Shown in pieces: positions 25,099 through 34,500 of a stretch of DNA of 64,000 nt (positions are counted from its first letter, which is position 1; every line of letters begins with the position of its first letter). The DNA is from Ga0077527 sp964486865 (GTDB taxonomy: Bacteria > Pseudomonadota > Gammaproteobacteria > Burkholderiales > SG8-41), in the NCBI GenBank assembly GCA_964486865.1, contig CAZAOZ010000010.1:1-64000 (forward strand), read 5' to 3'. A model generated the notes under the pieces. That model was given only the letters and a program-made list of their open reading frames with translations, was not told the origin of the DNA and did not search any database. Both the position numbers and the translations under genes were made by a program.

Positions 25099-26289
25099 AT
25101 GAGCATACTTGCAATGAGAACACCCGACGGCCGGCCGCTGCTCGACCTGCAAACGAAACCCGACGGAATATCGGCACTGATGATGATCGGCGGCGCAATT
25201 GTTGCCGGCGTCAGCCTTTCCATCGTTTTGTTCATGCTGTTCATGGAAGGCCACGCCGCATACAACACCTCCAGCGATTTCCCGTGGGGAGCGCCGATTG
25301 CTTTTTACATGTTCTTTCTGCTCGCCTCCTCGGGGCTGTCGATCATATCTTCTCTCGACACGGTCTTCGGCCTTAATACCTTCTACCCGATTGTCAAACG
25401 CTGCATCTGGCTGTCGATCATTACGCTGGTAGCAGGTTTCACGCTGCTCGCACTGGAGCTTGGCAATCCGTTTCGCCTGCTATGGGCGGTGCCGATTGCC
25501 GCTCAGGTTAAATCGCCGATGTGGTGGATGGGCACTTTTTATTCAATAGATCTGGCATTGCTGTGCCTGAAGTTTTACTTCCTGCACACGGGCGAATGGA
25601 ACAGCAAACGCATGCACTTGATTTCGATCAACTCGTTCATAATCTGCATCCTGGCCTCCGGCACGCTCGGACTCACGTTCGGCATGATGGCCATGCGACC
25701 GGCTTGGTACAGCCCGGTCATGCCCATGTATTTCATCCTGACCGGCTTTATGACGGCGGTGGCATTCATCGTCTTCTTTACCGGCCTGATCCGCCGGGTC
25801 AACGGCACACCGGAAAATGTACGTAAACTTTTTGATGAAGTCCTGCCGCGTCTGTTTTTTGTCACCCTGCTGGCGGTAGTTGTGATGCGGGTCGGTCAAA
25901 TCGTCACCGGACTGTGGAGCAATTTCGAAGGTATGGAAGCTCACTGGCGGGCGTTGACATCAGTCATGTTTCATATCGAAATCTGGATCGGATTAGCAAT
26001 CCCGCTGGTATTGATGAGTAGCCGCGAACGGCGCACCAAAGTGACGATCCAGATGGTCTCGGCACTGCTTTTCATGATCGGCATTTTCTCGGCACGATTG
26101 CACCTGCTGATCATGGGCCAGGAAGTACCATTATTCCGGGGCTACTGGGCGGGTTATGTCGAATACACCCCGTCATTCACCGAGTGGCTGCTGATTCCGG
26201 CAGGCTTCGGCATCGTCTTCATGTTATATGGTGCAGGCAACTGGTTGCTGAATCTGTCCGAACACCGTGAACCGACAACTGTACACTGA
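25099..26289 (+). CDS. arxC: NrfD/PsrC-type membrane subunit (ArxC)
   Basis: 396-residue polytopic membrane anchor with about eight to ten helices, beginning with ALMMIGGAIVAGVSLSIVLF. NrfD-family subunits exchange electrons with the quinone pool. It starts 12 bases after the iron-sulfur subunit (GGGAGAGG upstream) and closes the operon. A TorD-type chaperone (arxD), expected next in known arx operons, is absent; a hairpin-rich repeat follows instead. Confidence 0.85.
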   Translation: MSILAMRTPDGRPLLDLQTKPDGISALMMIGGAIVAGVSLSIVLFMLFMEGHAAYNTSSDFPWGAPIAFYMFFLLASSGLSIISSLDTVFGLNTFYPIVKRCIWLSIITLVAGFTLLALELGNPFRLLWAVPIAAQVKSPMWWMGTFYSIDLALLCLKFYFLHTGEWNSKRMHLISINSFIICILASGTLGLTFGMMAMRPAWYSPVMPMYFILTGFMTAVAFIVFFTGLIRRVNGTPENVRKLFDEVLPRLFFVTLLAVVVMRVGQIVTGLWSNFEGMEAHWRALTSVMFHIEIWIGLAIPLVLMSSRERRTKVTIQMVSALLFMIGIFSARLHLLIMGQEVPLFRGYWAGYVEYTPSFTEWLLIPAGFGIVFMLYGAGNWLLNLSEHREPTTVH

Positions 26290-26334
26290 AGCAGATTGAA
26301 CTATTGAGCATTACGTATTTGAGTGACATTTTTT

Positions 26335-26412
26335 CCCTCATCCCAACCCTTCTCCCGGTGGGAGAAGGGCTCTTCACCCCTCGCCCTTCGGGAGAGGGGC
26401 CGGGGGTGAGGG
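26335..26412. repeat. 78-base multi-hairpin repeat between arxC and the sensor kinase gene
   Basis: Outer stem CCCTCA/TGAGGG encloses two hairpins: CCCTTCTCCC/GGGAGAAGGG (26347-26369) and CCCCTCGCCC/GGGAGAGGGG with loop TTC (26377-26399). This CCCTCACCCC-type element is a familiar dispersed sequence in proteobacteria. It lies between convergent genes and may also end transcription from both. Confidence 0.75.
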
Positions 26413-26463
26413 AAGGAAGCACCGTGATCCACGCTTGTCACAAGGTTCTGTAATCCTCAATAA

Positions 26464-27873
26464 TTACGGCAACCGGGGCAGCTTCAGCATCGCCACCAGC
26501 CCGCCCTCGGCGCGATTGCGCAATTCGATGCCCCCGCCGTGTAGTTCGGCAATGTTTTTCGCAATCGCCAGCCCCAGCCCGGTGCCGCCGGTATCGCGGT
26601 TGCGTGAACCTTCGACGCGGTAAAACGGCTCGAATACTTTTTCGAGTTGCTCCGGCGGCAGCCCCGGACCCTCGTCGAGGATGCTGATCTGCAGCCTTTC
26701 GTTGTTGTCGTCAACGACCACGCGCGCGGTCTTGCCGTACTTGATTGCGTTCTCCAATAAATTCGCAAGGCAGCGTTTCAGCGTCTGCGGCCGGCCGGGA
26801 TACGGGGCCGTGACCTGGCCGCCGATCGCCACCGCACCGCCGGTTTCGCGCAGATCAGCCTGCAGGCTTTCCAGCAGCGCCATCACATCCACCGGCTGCA
26901 CCGCTTCGCCATTGTCCATGCCGCGCAGGAAATCCAGCGCGGATGCCACCATGGCTTCCATTTCCTGCAGGTCGTTGCCGAACTTGGCGCGCAGCTGCGC
27001 ATCTTCCAGCAGTTCGGCACGCAGCCGGAGCCGCGTGATCGGCGTCTTCAGGTCGTGTGACATCGCCGCCAGCACCTGGGTGCGTTCGCGCAGGTAGCCG
27101 GCGAGCCGCGACTGCATGGTGTTGAAGGCGCGCGCCGCGCTCGCTACTTCCGCCGGGCCGGTTTCCGCCAGCGGCGGGCGGTTGATGTTCTTGCCGAGTT
27201 CGTCGGCGGCATCCGCCAAGGTCTTCAGCGGCTGGGTCGCCCAGCGCACCGCGATCAGCGACACCGCAATGACTGCGCTCAGCAGCAAGACGATGCTCAG
27301 CAAGACCCGGTACGGCCAGTCTTCGGTCAACTGCGGCTGCCGGGCATCGAAGGTCGCGAGCGTGCCGTCCTGTAATCGTACTTGCGCGATGAACGACGGG
27401 CCGCCGCCGGGCGGGCCGCCATGGCGCATCATCGGCGGCGTCCATGCGCCGTCGCCGTGCGCCCATCCGGGGCCGCGCGGCGCACCACCCTTGTACGGCG
27501 CGCCCTCTGCCATGCCGACGGTCACCGGCCGGTCGTCGCCGAGAAACCGCCGCAGCAGCGTGGTGAACAGCGCCGCGCGCGCACCCGCCTCGGTCCTGGC
27601 ATCCGGCGCAGCGAGAGGGCCGCGGTCGAGCGCAACGGTCAGCGGCGGCGCACTGAGTACCTTGACGATGCGACTGCGCTCAACCGGTGTCAGCGTATCC
27701 AGCAAACGCACGATGTCGGCAATGCGTTGCGCCGACTGCATGCCGCTGGCCTGCGCCAGCAGTTCACCGCGGTCGTGCATGTGAACCGCGAAACTCAGCA
27801 GTTGCGCGATCAGCAACCCGCCCAGCAGCACCAGCACCAGGCGGCTGAACAGCGAACGCGGCAGCAGGCTCAC
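26464..27873 (-). CDS. Sensor histidine kinase (EnvZ-like)
   Basis: 469-residue inner-membrane kinase. Helix 1 is near LVLVLLGGLLIAQLLSFAV and helix 2 near LLSIVLLLSAVIAVSLIAV, with about 150 periplasmic residues between, rich in Gly/Pro and including MMRHGGPPGGGP. A HAMP region follows, then the H-box AAMSHDLKTPITRLRLR, N-box NLLENAIKYG and G-boxes DEGPGLPPEQ and GGTGLGLAIA. It overlaps the response-regulator gene by 4 bases. The signal is unknown; the neighbours make metal or envelope stress plausible. Confidence 0.9.
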   Translation of the reverse strand: MSLLPRSLFSRLVLVLLGGLLIAQLLSFAVHMHDRGELLAQASGMQSAQRIADIVRLLDTLTPVERSRIVKVLSAPPLTVALDRGPLAAPDARTEAGARAALFTTLLRRFLGDDRPVTVGMAEGAPYKGGAPRGPGWAHGDGAWTPPMMRHGGPPGGGPSFIAQVRLQDGTLATFDARQPQLTEDWPYRVLLSIVLLLSAVIAVSLIAVRWATQPLKTLADAADELGKNINRPPLAETGPAEVASAARAFNTMQSRLAGYLRERTQVLAAMSHDLKTPITRLRLRAELLEDAQLRAKFGNDLQEMEAMVASALDFLRGMDNGEAVQPVDVMALLESLQADLRETGGAVAIGGQVTAPYPGRPQTLKRCLANLLENAIKYGKTARVVVDDNNERLQISILDEGPGLPPEQLEKVFEPFYRVEGSRNRDTGGTGLGLAIAKNIAELHGGGIELRNRAEGGLVAMLKLPRLP

Positions 27874-28595
27874 TGCGCCCCCGCCTCGACATGCGCCGCG
27901 AACACGTAACCCTGCCCGCGCACGGTCTTGATGATCGCCGGATCCTTGGCATCCTCACCGAGGCGCTGCCGCAGCCGGCTGACCTGCACATCGATCGCCC
28001 GGTCGTAGGGGCCGGCATCGCGCGACAGCATCAGATCGATCAACTGGTCGCGTGTCAGCACCCGGTTGGGATGATCGACAAAAATCTTCAGCAGGCGGAA
28101 ATCGGTGCCACTCAACGCCACCACCACTCCGGCAGGCGACGTCAGGTTGCGCGTGGCGCAGTCGAGAGTCCAACCGGCAAAACGAAAGATGCCCGATTCC
28201 TCGGTCTGCAGGTTGTCGGGTAGTGAACGCGAGCGTCGCAGCACGCTCTTGATCCGCGCCAGCAACTCGCGCGGACTAAATGGCTTGGCCACATAATCAT
28301 CCGCGCCCAGTTCGAGGCCGACGATGCGGTCGGTCTCGTCGCCGCGCGCGGTGAGCATGATGATCGGCACCGTGGACCGGGCCCGCAGTTCGCGGCACAG
28401 CGTCAGTCCGTCCTCGCCGGGCAGCATGACGTCGAGAATAATCACGTCGGGATGGGAGGTTTCAACCGCCGCGCGCAGACCCCTGCCATCGGCGAGCGCA
28501 GTCACCCGATAGCCCTGTTTCTGCAGATACTCATGCAGCAGGTTGCGGATTTCTGCGTCGTCATCGACGACCAGGATATGGTCAGGGGAGTTCAT
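27870..28595 (-). CDS. OmpR-family response regulator
   Basis: 241-residue DNA-binding response regulator. The receiver domain shows the acidic pocket VVDDDAE, the phosphoacceptor Asp in VIILDVMLPGEDGL, and the Lys in YVAKPFSPRELLARI. The C-terminal winged helix is of OmpR type (LTRDQLIDLMLSRDAGPYDR, DVQVSRLRQRLGED). Transcribed first, with the kinase gene overlapping its end. It diverges from the small exported protein at 28830, a possible target. Confidence 0.93.
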   Translation of the reverse strand: MNSPDHILVVDDDAEIRNLLHEYLQKQGYRVTALADGRGLRAAVETSHPDVIILDVMLPGEDGLTLCRELRARSTVPIIMLTARGDETDRIVGLELGADDYVAKPFSPRELLARIKSVLRRSRSLPDNLQTEESGIFRFAGWTLDCATRNLTSPAGVVVALSGTDFRLLKIFVDHPNRVLTRDQLIDLMLSRDAGPYDRAIDVQVSRLRQRLGEDAKDPAIIKTVRGQGYVFAAHVEAGAQ

Positions 28596-28829
28596 GATGG
28601 ATGCTTATACCGGAGTGCCTGGCACTTACCCAAGAAAATTGTATCGCAGTGTATCAATCCCCCGTGCCGCGCAAGGCTGCGTTACCAAAAGCCGCTTTAC
28701 CGCAACATGCCGGTTACAGACCGGGGGTTTAATGGGAACCACTGAGAGCGTCTGATTCAGCGACAAATAACCGGATCCGACAATCGACGTAACAGAAAGA
28801 ATCCGAACAACTACACTAAGGAGCACATC

Positions 28830-29288
28830 ATGAAAACCTTCAACAAAATCGCAACTGGAATCACCCTGACCGTGGCACTTGGTCTTGCTGTCACCGCTTT
28901 TGCCCATCCGGATCAACCCGGCAGCGGCATGGGTTACGGCATGCATCATGGCTATGGCGCCCAGGGTGGATATGGCCCCGGCGCGATGATGCAAGGCGCC
29001 CAGGGCGGATACGGCCCCGGCGCGATGATGCAGGGCGGCCAGGGCCCGCAGGCTGCATTTCAGCTGATGACACCGGAAGAACGCACGGCAATGTGGGAAA
29101 AAATGCGCGCCGCCGCGACGCCGGAAGAGCGCCAGCAGATCGCCGCCGCGAACCATGCCGAGATGCAGAAACGCGCCCAGGAAAAAGGCATCACGCTGCC
29201 TGAGTTTCGCGGACCGCAAGGTCACTTCGGCGCCGGCGGACCCTGCCCTGGTTTCACCGCATCGGCCACCACCACTCCGGCGCAGTAA
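28830..29288 (+). CDS. Exported Gly/Met/His-rich protein with tandem repeat, function unknown
   Basis: 152 residues with a signal peptide (TGITLTVALGLAVTAFA, cleavage before HPDQ). The mature N-terminus is Met/Gly/His/Tyr-rich and contains two 13-residue repeats of GGYGPGAMMQG. The second half (LMTPEERTAMWEKMRAA, TPEERQQIAAANHAEMQKRA) is helical and resembles LTxxQ/Spy-like periplasmic stress proteins without being clearly one of them. Divergent from the two-component system and followed by a strong terminator, so probably monocistronic. The Met/His content suggests metal binding. Confidence 0.65.
   Translation: MKTFNKIATGITLTVALGLAVTAFAHPDQPGSGMGYGMHHGYGAQGGYGPGAMMQGAQGGYGPGAMMQGGQGPQAAFQLMTPEERTAMWEKMRAAATPEERQQIAAANHAEMQKRAQEKGITLPEFRGPQGHFGAGGPCPGFTASATTTPAQ
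28965..29042 (+). repeat. Two 39-bp in-frame tandem units
   Basis: Units 28965-29003 and 29004-29042 differ at only a few bases and both encode a GGYGPGAMMQG core, so the gene has expanded by in-frame duplication. Confidence 0.85.
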
Positions 29289-29297
29289 GCCCATCGG

Positions 29298-29329
29298 GAG
29301 GGGCGTAACACCCGCCCCTCTCTTTTTTT
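29298..29329 (+). terminator. Rho-independent terminator after the Gly/Met-rich protein gene
   Basis: Stem GAGGGGCG (29298-29305) with CGCCCCTC (29313-29320), seven-base loop, then a run of seven T (29323-29329). A textbook intrinsic terminator for the gene at 28830-29288. Confidence 0.88.
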
Positions 29330-29384
29330 CGTGGCATCATCAACCACCATGATGATGCCGCATTCACGTACAAGAGGTTCTCGC

Positions 29385-30050
29385 ATGAAACCGTTTTCGA
29401 TGATGATCGCCGCTCTGATCCTGCTCATTGCCGCTGCGCTGCCGCTGCCGGCCACAGCGCAGTCGCCCCACACCCACCAGCACAGCTTCGGCAATGCGGA
29501 AAAATGGGCGCAGGTATTCGACGACCCGGCGCGCGACGCGTGGCAGAAGCCGCACGAAGTCATCCAGGCGCTGCAGCTCAAGCCGGACGCGGTGATCGCC
29601 GACATCGGCGCGGGCACCGGCTATTTCTCGGTGCGCTTTGCGAACATGACGCCGCAAGGCCGCGTCTATGGCATCGACACCGAGCCCGACATGGTGAAAT
29701 ACCTGGCCGAACGCGCGAAACGCGAAGGACTGAAAAACATTATCGCGGCGCAGGCCAAACCCGGTGATCCGCAACTGCCGGAAAAAGCTGATCTGATTAT
29801 CTTGGTTGACGTTTACCACCACGTTGAAAACCGGGAACGGTATTTCCGCCAACTGCAAAGTTCATTGAAAGCGGGTGGCCGCCTCGCCGTGATCGATTTC
29901 ACCATGGACTCACCCGTGGGCCCGCCCAAATCCGCGCGCATCGCGCCGGAGCAGGTCAAGGCTGAACTGCAGCGTGCCGGATATGCACTGGCAGAAGAAC
30001 ATACGTTCCTGCCGAACCAGTATTTCCTGGTATTCCGTTCCGGCGTCTGA
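29385..30050 (+). CDS. Class I SAM methyltransferase with N-terminal signal peptide
   Basis: 221 residues from the ATG at 29385 (AAGAGG upstream). The start MKPFSMMIAALILLIAAALP is a clean signal peptide with cleavage near ATAQS. A methyltransferase domain follows: VIADIGAGTGYFSVRFANMT (motif I), YGIDTEPDMV, LIILVDVYHHVENRERYFRQ and GGRLAVIDF. Close to the widespread group of apparently exported UbiE-like methyltransferases. SAM is not expected in the periplasm, so its site of action and substrate are open. Confidence 0.75.
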   Translation: MKPFSMMIAALILLIAAALPLPATAQSPHTHQHSFGNAEKWAQVFDDPARDAWQKPHEVIQALQLKPDAVIADIGAGTGYFSVRFANMTPQGRVYGIDTEPDMVKYLAERAKREGLKNIIAAQAKPGDPQLPEKADLIILVDVYHHVENRERYFRQLQSSLKAGGRLAVIDFTMDSPVGPPKSARIAPEQVKAELQRAGYALAEEHTFLPNQYFLVFRSGV

Positions 30051-30056
30051 TCGGAA

Positions 30057-31232
30057 TTACGGACCTACGTACTGTGCACTTTCTCTTGCAGCAACCTCAT
30101 CGCGCTTGGCCTTGAATTCTTTCTTCGCAGCATACATGTGGACATCGACCCGCTTGATAAACGAAGCAGCATCTTCGTATTCATCCGGGCCCACCTGCGC
30201 GATCCCGGTGCTTAATGTGACATCTCCCAGACATTCCTGGAGTTCAATGTTAAGACGCTTTAAATAAATCTCCCGCGCCTGCTCTGCCCGGCAATTGGGC
30301 AAAATCAGACAGAACTCGTCACCGCCGTAACGAAAACAACTGTCCTCGGTCCGCGACACCTTCCTGACCAGTCTGCCAACCTCGCTCAAGACTTCATCAC
30401 CACGCTGGTGGCCCTGGGTGTCATTGATTATCTTGAAATCATTAATATCAAAATACACCAGTGTCACGGGTTCGGAGCGTCGTTCGGCACTTCGCAGGGT
30501 TCTCGTCAGCGTTTCGTTCAGATACCTCACGCTCAGCAGCCCGGTTAACGCATCGGTACGCGCCATTTCCTCAAGCTGCCGGGTACGCTCCCTGACTTTT
30601 TCTTCCAGCGACTTGGCGTAGAGTTCCGACTTCTCTTTGGAGATTTCTATTTCAGAAACCAGACTCCGGATATAAGTCTCAAACACCAGCGTCACGTCAA
30701 ACAGGAGCAGCTTCTCAAGCGCCAACATCATTGATGCACGCTGGTCCGCGTCGGTTAATTCCCTGGCAATGACCTCATTCAGCAATGTTTTCAGGGTGCT
30801 GACAGCCGAAAGATACAACTTCGGTTCGACACCAATGCGTTTATGCACAAGACCAATTCGCAGCCGATTGTTGACATACTCAAGGTCGTACATTCCCCCG
30901 AACAGATCCAGCACATATCTGCGCTGCGCAGTCCGCAGGCGAGCCAGGGTATCCGCATCACCAATCAGCAGCGAGATTTCAGCGATGCTGGTTTGCAACT
31001 CGTAAAATTTCGCAACCAATCCATCAATGCCAGCCTGGATGACTGGTTGAAAGCTGTTGAGAGTCCTGGCTTCAGCATCGGTAAAATCCAGCAAACTCTT
31101 GCGATGCGAAATATCGAATTCGCTAATCCGCATCTGCTCAAGCAGGCTTAGATTGGTTTGCCTCCTTTGGTCCATTTGCGCCACTGCACATCCCTTTTTC
31201 GTCGAGATATTGAAATCGGTGAATCCAGCCAT
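30057..31232 (-). CDS. Globin-coupled diguanylate cyclase
   Basis: 391 residues. Residues about 35-190 form a globin-type sensor domain with the family motif IGLVHKRIGVEPKLYLSA; H130 is the likely proximal haem ligand. A coiled-coil linker (residues about 195-222) leads to a GGDEF domain with GGDEF at 303-307 and an RxxD inhibitory site at 294-297. It should make c-di-GMP in response to oxygen or another haem ligand. No EAL domain. Cytoplasmic; no partner gene adjacent. Confidence 0.88.
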   Translation of the reverse strand: MAGFTDFNISTKKGCAVAQMDQRRQTNLSLLEQMRISEFDISHRKSLLDFTDAEARTLNSFQPVIQAGIDGLVAKFYELQTSIAEISLLIGDADTLARLRTAQRRYVLDLFGGMYDLEYVNNRLRIGLVHKRIGVEPKLYLSAVSTLKTLLNEVIARELTDADQRASMMLALEKLLLFDVTLVFETYIRSLVSEIEISKEKSELYAKSLEEKVRERTRQLEEMARTDALTGLLSVRYLNETLTRTLRSAERRSEPVTLVYFDINDFKIINDTQGHQRGDEVLSEVGRLVRKVSRTEDSCFRYGGDEFCLILPNCRAEQAREIYLKRLNIELQECLGDVTLSTGIAQVGPDEYEDAASFIKRVDVHMYAAKKEFKAKRDEVAARESAQYVGP

Positions 31233-31590
31233 TAAGCACCCAAGCCAGCATGCTGCATTGTGGAGACCACTGATCGCCCGAACAGGCGCAAAAAATACGA
31301 GTGTTTCCCGGATTAGGGCCTCTTCTTCGTATCCCTCACTGGCCGTCTGGGAGTCATGGAAGACGCGATTACGCCGCCCTGTAGCACTGCCACTTCGCGG
31401 CGTTGACTTAATTCCGTCAATATCTCATTAAAAAAACAAATTAAATCAATTACTTATAATTTATCGCTGCGATTGCCTACATAGCCTGGCCGCACCTTGC
31501 CGGAAAGCGCCAGCACACAGATTGGCACTGCACCAGCGAAAGGTTTCCTCGGCAACACCAGCGCACAGGCCGCCCGGGACCATGCACCAC
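31233..31590. other. Intergenic region without a recognisable gene
   Basis: 358 bases between the diguanylate cyclase start and the RND permease stop. I see no ORF with family character. Near 31403-31420 there is a palindrome TTGAC-N8-GTCAA, whose spacing is too long for an FNR site, and an AT-rich tract at 31420-31465 that may hold the promoter of the minus-strand cyclase gene. Confidence 0.5.
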
Positions 31591-34500
31591 TTACGGAGCT
31601 GCGCCCTCGAACCGTCGCCGATAAGCCACGTAATACAGTACCGGGATGACCACCAGCGTCAGCAATGTTGACACCAGAATGCCGAAAATCAGCGCAATCG
31701 CCAGCCCGTTGAATATCGGATCGTCGAGAATGAACATCGCCCCGAGCATCGCCGCCAGCCCGGTCAGCACAATCGGCTTGGCCCGCGCCACCGCGGATTG
31801 CATCACCGCCTCGCGCAGCGACACACCTTCGGCCATCTTCAGGTTGATGAAATCCACCAGCAGGATCGAGTTGCGCACGATGATGCCGGCCAGCGCGATC
31901 ATGCCGATCATCGAGGTTGCGGTGAAATTCGCACCGAACAGCGCATGGCCGGGCATCACGCCGATCACCGTCAGCGGGATCGGCGCCATGATGATCAGCG
32001 GCGCGAGATAGGAGCGGAACTGCGCCACCACCAGCAGATAGATCAGGATCAGGCCCACCGCATAGGCAATGCCCATATCGCGGAAGGTTTCGTAGGTGAC
32101 TTTCCATTCACCATCCCACTTGATCGCGTACTCGCGGTACGGATCGTCCGGCACACGAATGAAATATTCGCCGAGCACGCCGCCCTCTTCCAGCGGCTGC
32201 CCGGCCACTTTGCCGCGCGCGGCGAACATGCCGTAGAGCGGGCTGTCGACGCGCCCTGCCTGGTCGCCGATCACGTACACCACCGGCAGCAGGTCCTTGT
32301 GATAAATCGGCCGGTCGCGCAGGTTGCGCACCTCCGTCACCAGTTCCGACAGAGGCACCAGACCGCCGGCCTGCCCGCGCACCGTCAGCTTCAGGAAATC
32401 CGCCAGTTCACCCTTGCGCTCCGCCGGCATCGACAGCCGCACCGGCACTTCGTATTTCGACTGCCCGTCGTGCAGCGGCGTCACGTCGGCGCCGGCCAGC
32501 CCGATGCGCATGGTTTCGACGATGTCGCGGCGATTGACTCCGGCCAGCGCCGCCTTGGCCTGATCGACCTTGAGCACGATGCGCGGCGCCGGATCTTCCA
32601 CGCTGTCGTCAATGCCGACGATACCCGCGGTCGCCGCAAAGGCTGCACGCACCTTCTTTGCCACGCGGATGCGGCCCTGTTCATCCGGGCCGTAGACTTC
32701 GGCGACCAGCGGCGACAGCACCGGCGGCCCCGGCGGCACCTCGACCACCTTGACCTTGGCATCCCACTGCGCGGCGATGGCTTCCAGCTTCGGACGCACC
32801 GCCTGCGCGATCTCGTGGCTCTGCCGGTCGCGCGCATGCTTGTCGACCAGGTTGACCTGAATGTCGCCCTGCTCGGACAGCGCGCGCAAATAGTATTGCC
32901 GCACCAGGCCGTTGAAATTGATCGGCGCCGCAGTACCCGCATAGACCTGGTAATGCGTCACTTCAGGTACCGTCGCCAGATGTGCACCCATGTCGCGTAA
33001 CGCGGCTGCAGTGATTTCCACCGGGGTGCCGGCCGGCATGTCAACAACCACCTGAAATTCCGACTTGTTGTCAAAGGGCAGCATTTTCAGAATCACCAGC
33101 TTGAAGCCCGCCAGTGCTACCGAACCGAGAATCAGCGCCACCACAACCAGCAACAACCGGCGGCGATTGCGCGCAGCATGCTGCATGGTGATGAACGGGC
33201 CGAGCAGCCGCTGGAACAGGCGCTCGAGCCGGTCGCCACCGGCATTGTGATGGGCGGTCTTGCCGAGCAGCTTCAAGGCCAGCCATGGCGTCAACACAAA
33301 TGCGATCACCAGCGAAATCAGCATGCCCATGCTGGCGTTGATCGGGATCGGGCTCATGTACGGCCCCATCAGGCCGGTGACGAAGGCCATCGGCAGCAAT
33401 GCGGCAATCACCGTGAAGGTCGCCAGTATGGTCGGCCCGCCGACTTCATCGACCGCCAGCGGGATGACTTCCGCCAGCGGCTTGCGGTCGAGCGCCATGC
33501 GACGGTGGATGTTTTCGACGACCACGATCGCGTCGTCAACCAGGATGCCGATCGAGAAGATCAATGCGAACAACGACACCCGGTTCAACGTAAAGCCCCA
33601 CGCCCAGGACGCGAACAGCGTCGCCGCCAGAGTCAGAGCCACCGCCACACCGACGATCAGTGCCTCGCGGCGCCCCAGGGTCAGGAATACCAGCACCACC
33701 ACCGACAGCGTGGCAAAGATCAGCTTCTGGATCAGCTTCATCGCCTTGTCGTTGGCCGTCGCGCCATAGTCGCGCGTAACGCTGACCTGCACATCATCGG
33801 GAATCACCGTACCGCGCAATTCCTCCACGCGCTGTATCACGCGTGCCGTGACCGCCACAGCGTTCTCACTGGCTTTCTTGGTGATTTGCATCGTCACCGC
33901 CGGCTGCTCGCCGCCGGCTGCAACACCCTGGTTCGCGCCGGCAGGGCCCGACCCGGTCCATACATACCGCGCTGGCTGATCCGGACCGTCCACCACTTCG
34001 GCCACATCCGCCAGATAGACCGGCCGGCTCTCGTAAGTACCGACGACCATATTCCTGACGTCGGATACAGAACTGAAAAATTCGCCGGTCTCCACCACCA
34101 CGTCGCGGTTATCGCGGGTCAGTGTGCCGGCAGGCTGTGCAAGGTTCGACGCCTGCAGTGCATTGCGCAAATCCAGAACCGACAGACCGTGCGCAGTCAG
34201 GCGATCGGCATCCAGCCGGATCAGCGCTGCGCGGCCGGGGCCGCCGATCGTCTGCACTTCACGGGTACCGGGCACGCGCTTGAGTTCCACTTCCACAGCA
34301 TGCGCCACGCGCTCGAGCTCGTAGGCGCCGTGCGCACTATCTCTGCTCCATAACGTCAGCGTCACCACCGGCACATCATCAATACCCTTGGGCTTGATGA
34401 TGGGCTCGCCGACGCCCAGATTGGGCGATACCCAGTCGCGATTGGAATTGATAGTGTCGTGGAGCCGCACCAGTGCGTCGATGCGCGGCACACCAACCTT

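Noticed and set aside
31403..31420. TTGACTTAATTCCGTCAA as another FNR site
   Set aside because: The half-sites are separated by 8 bases instead of 4, which FNR/DNR dimers do not accept; kept only as a note on the intergenic region.
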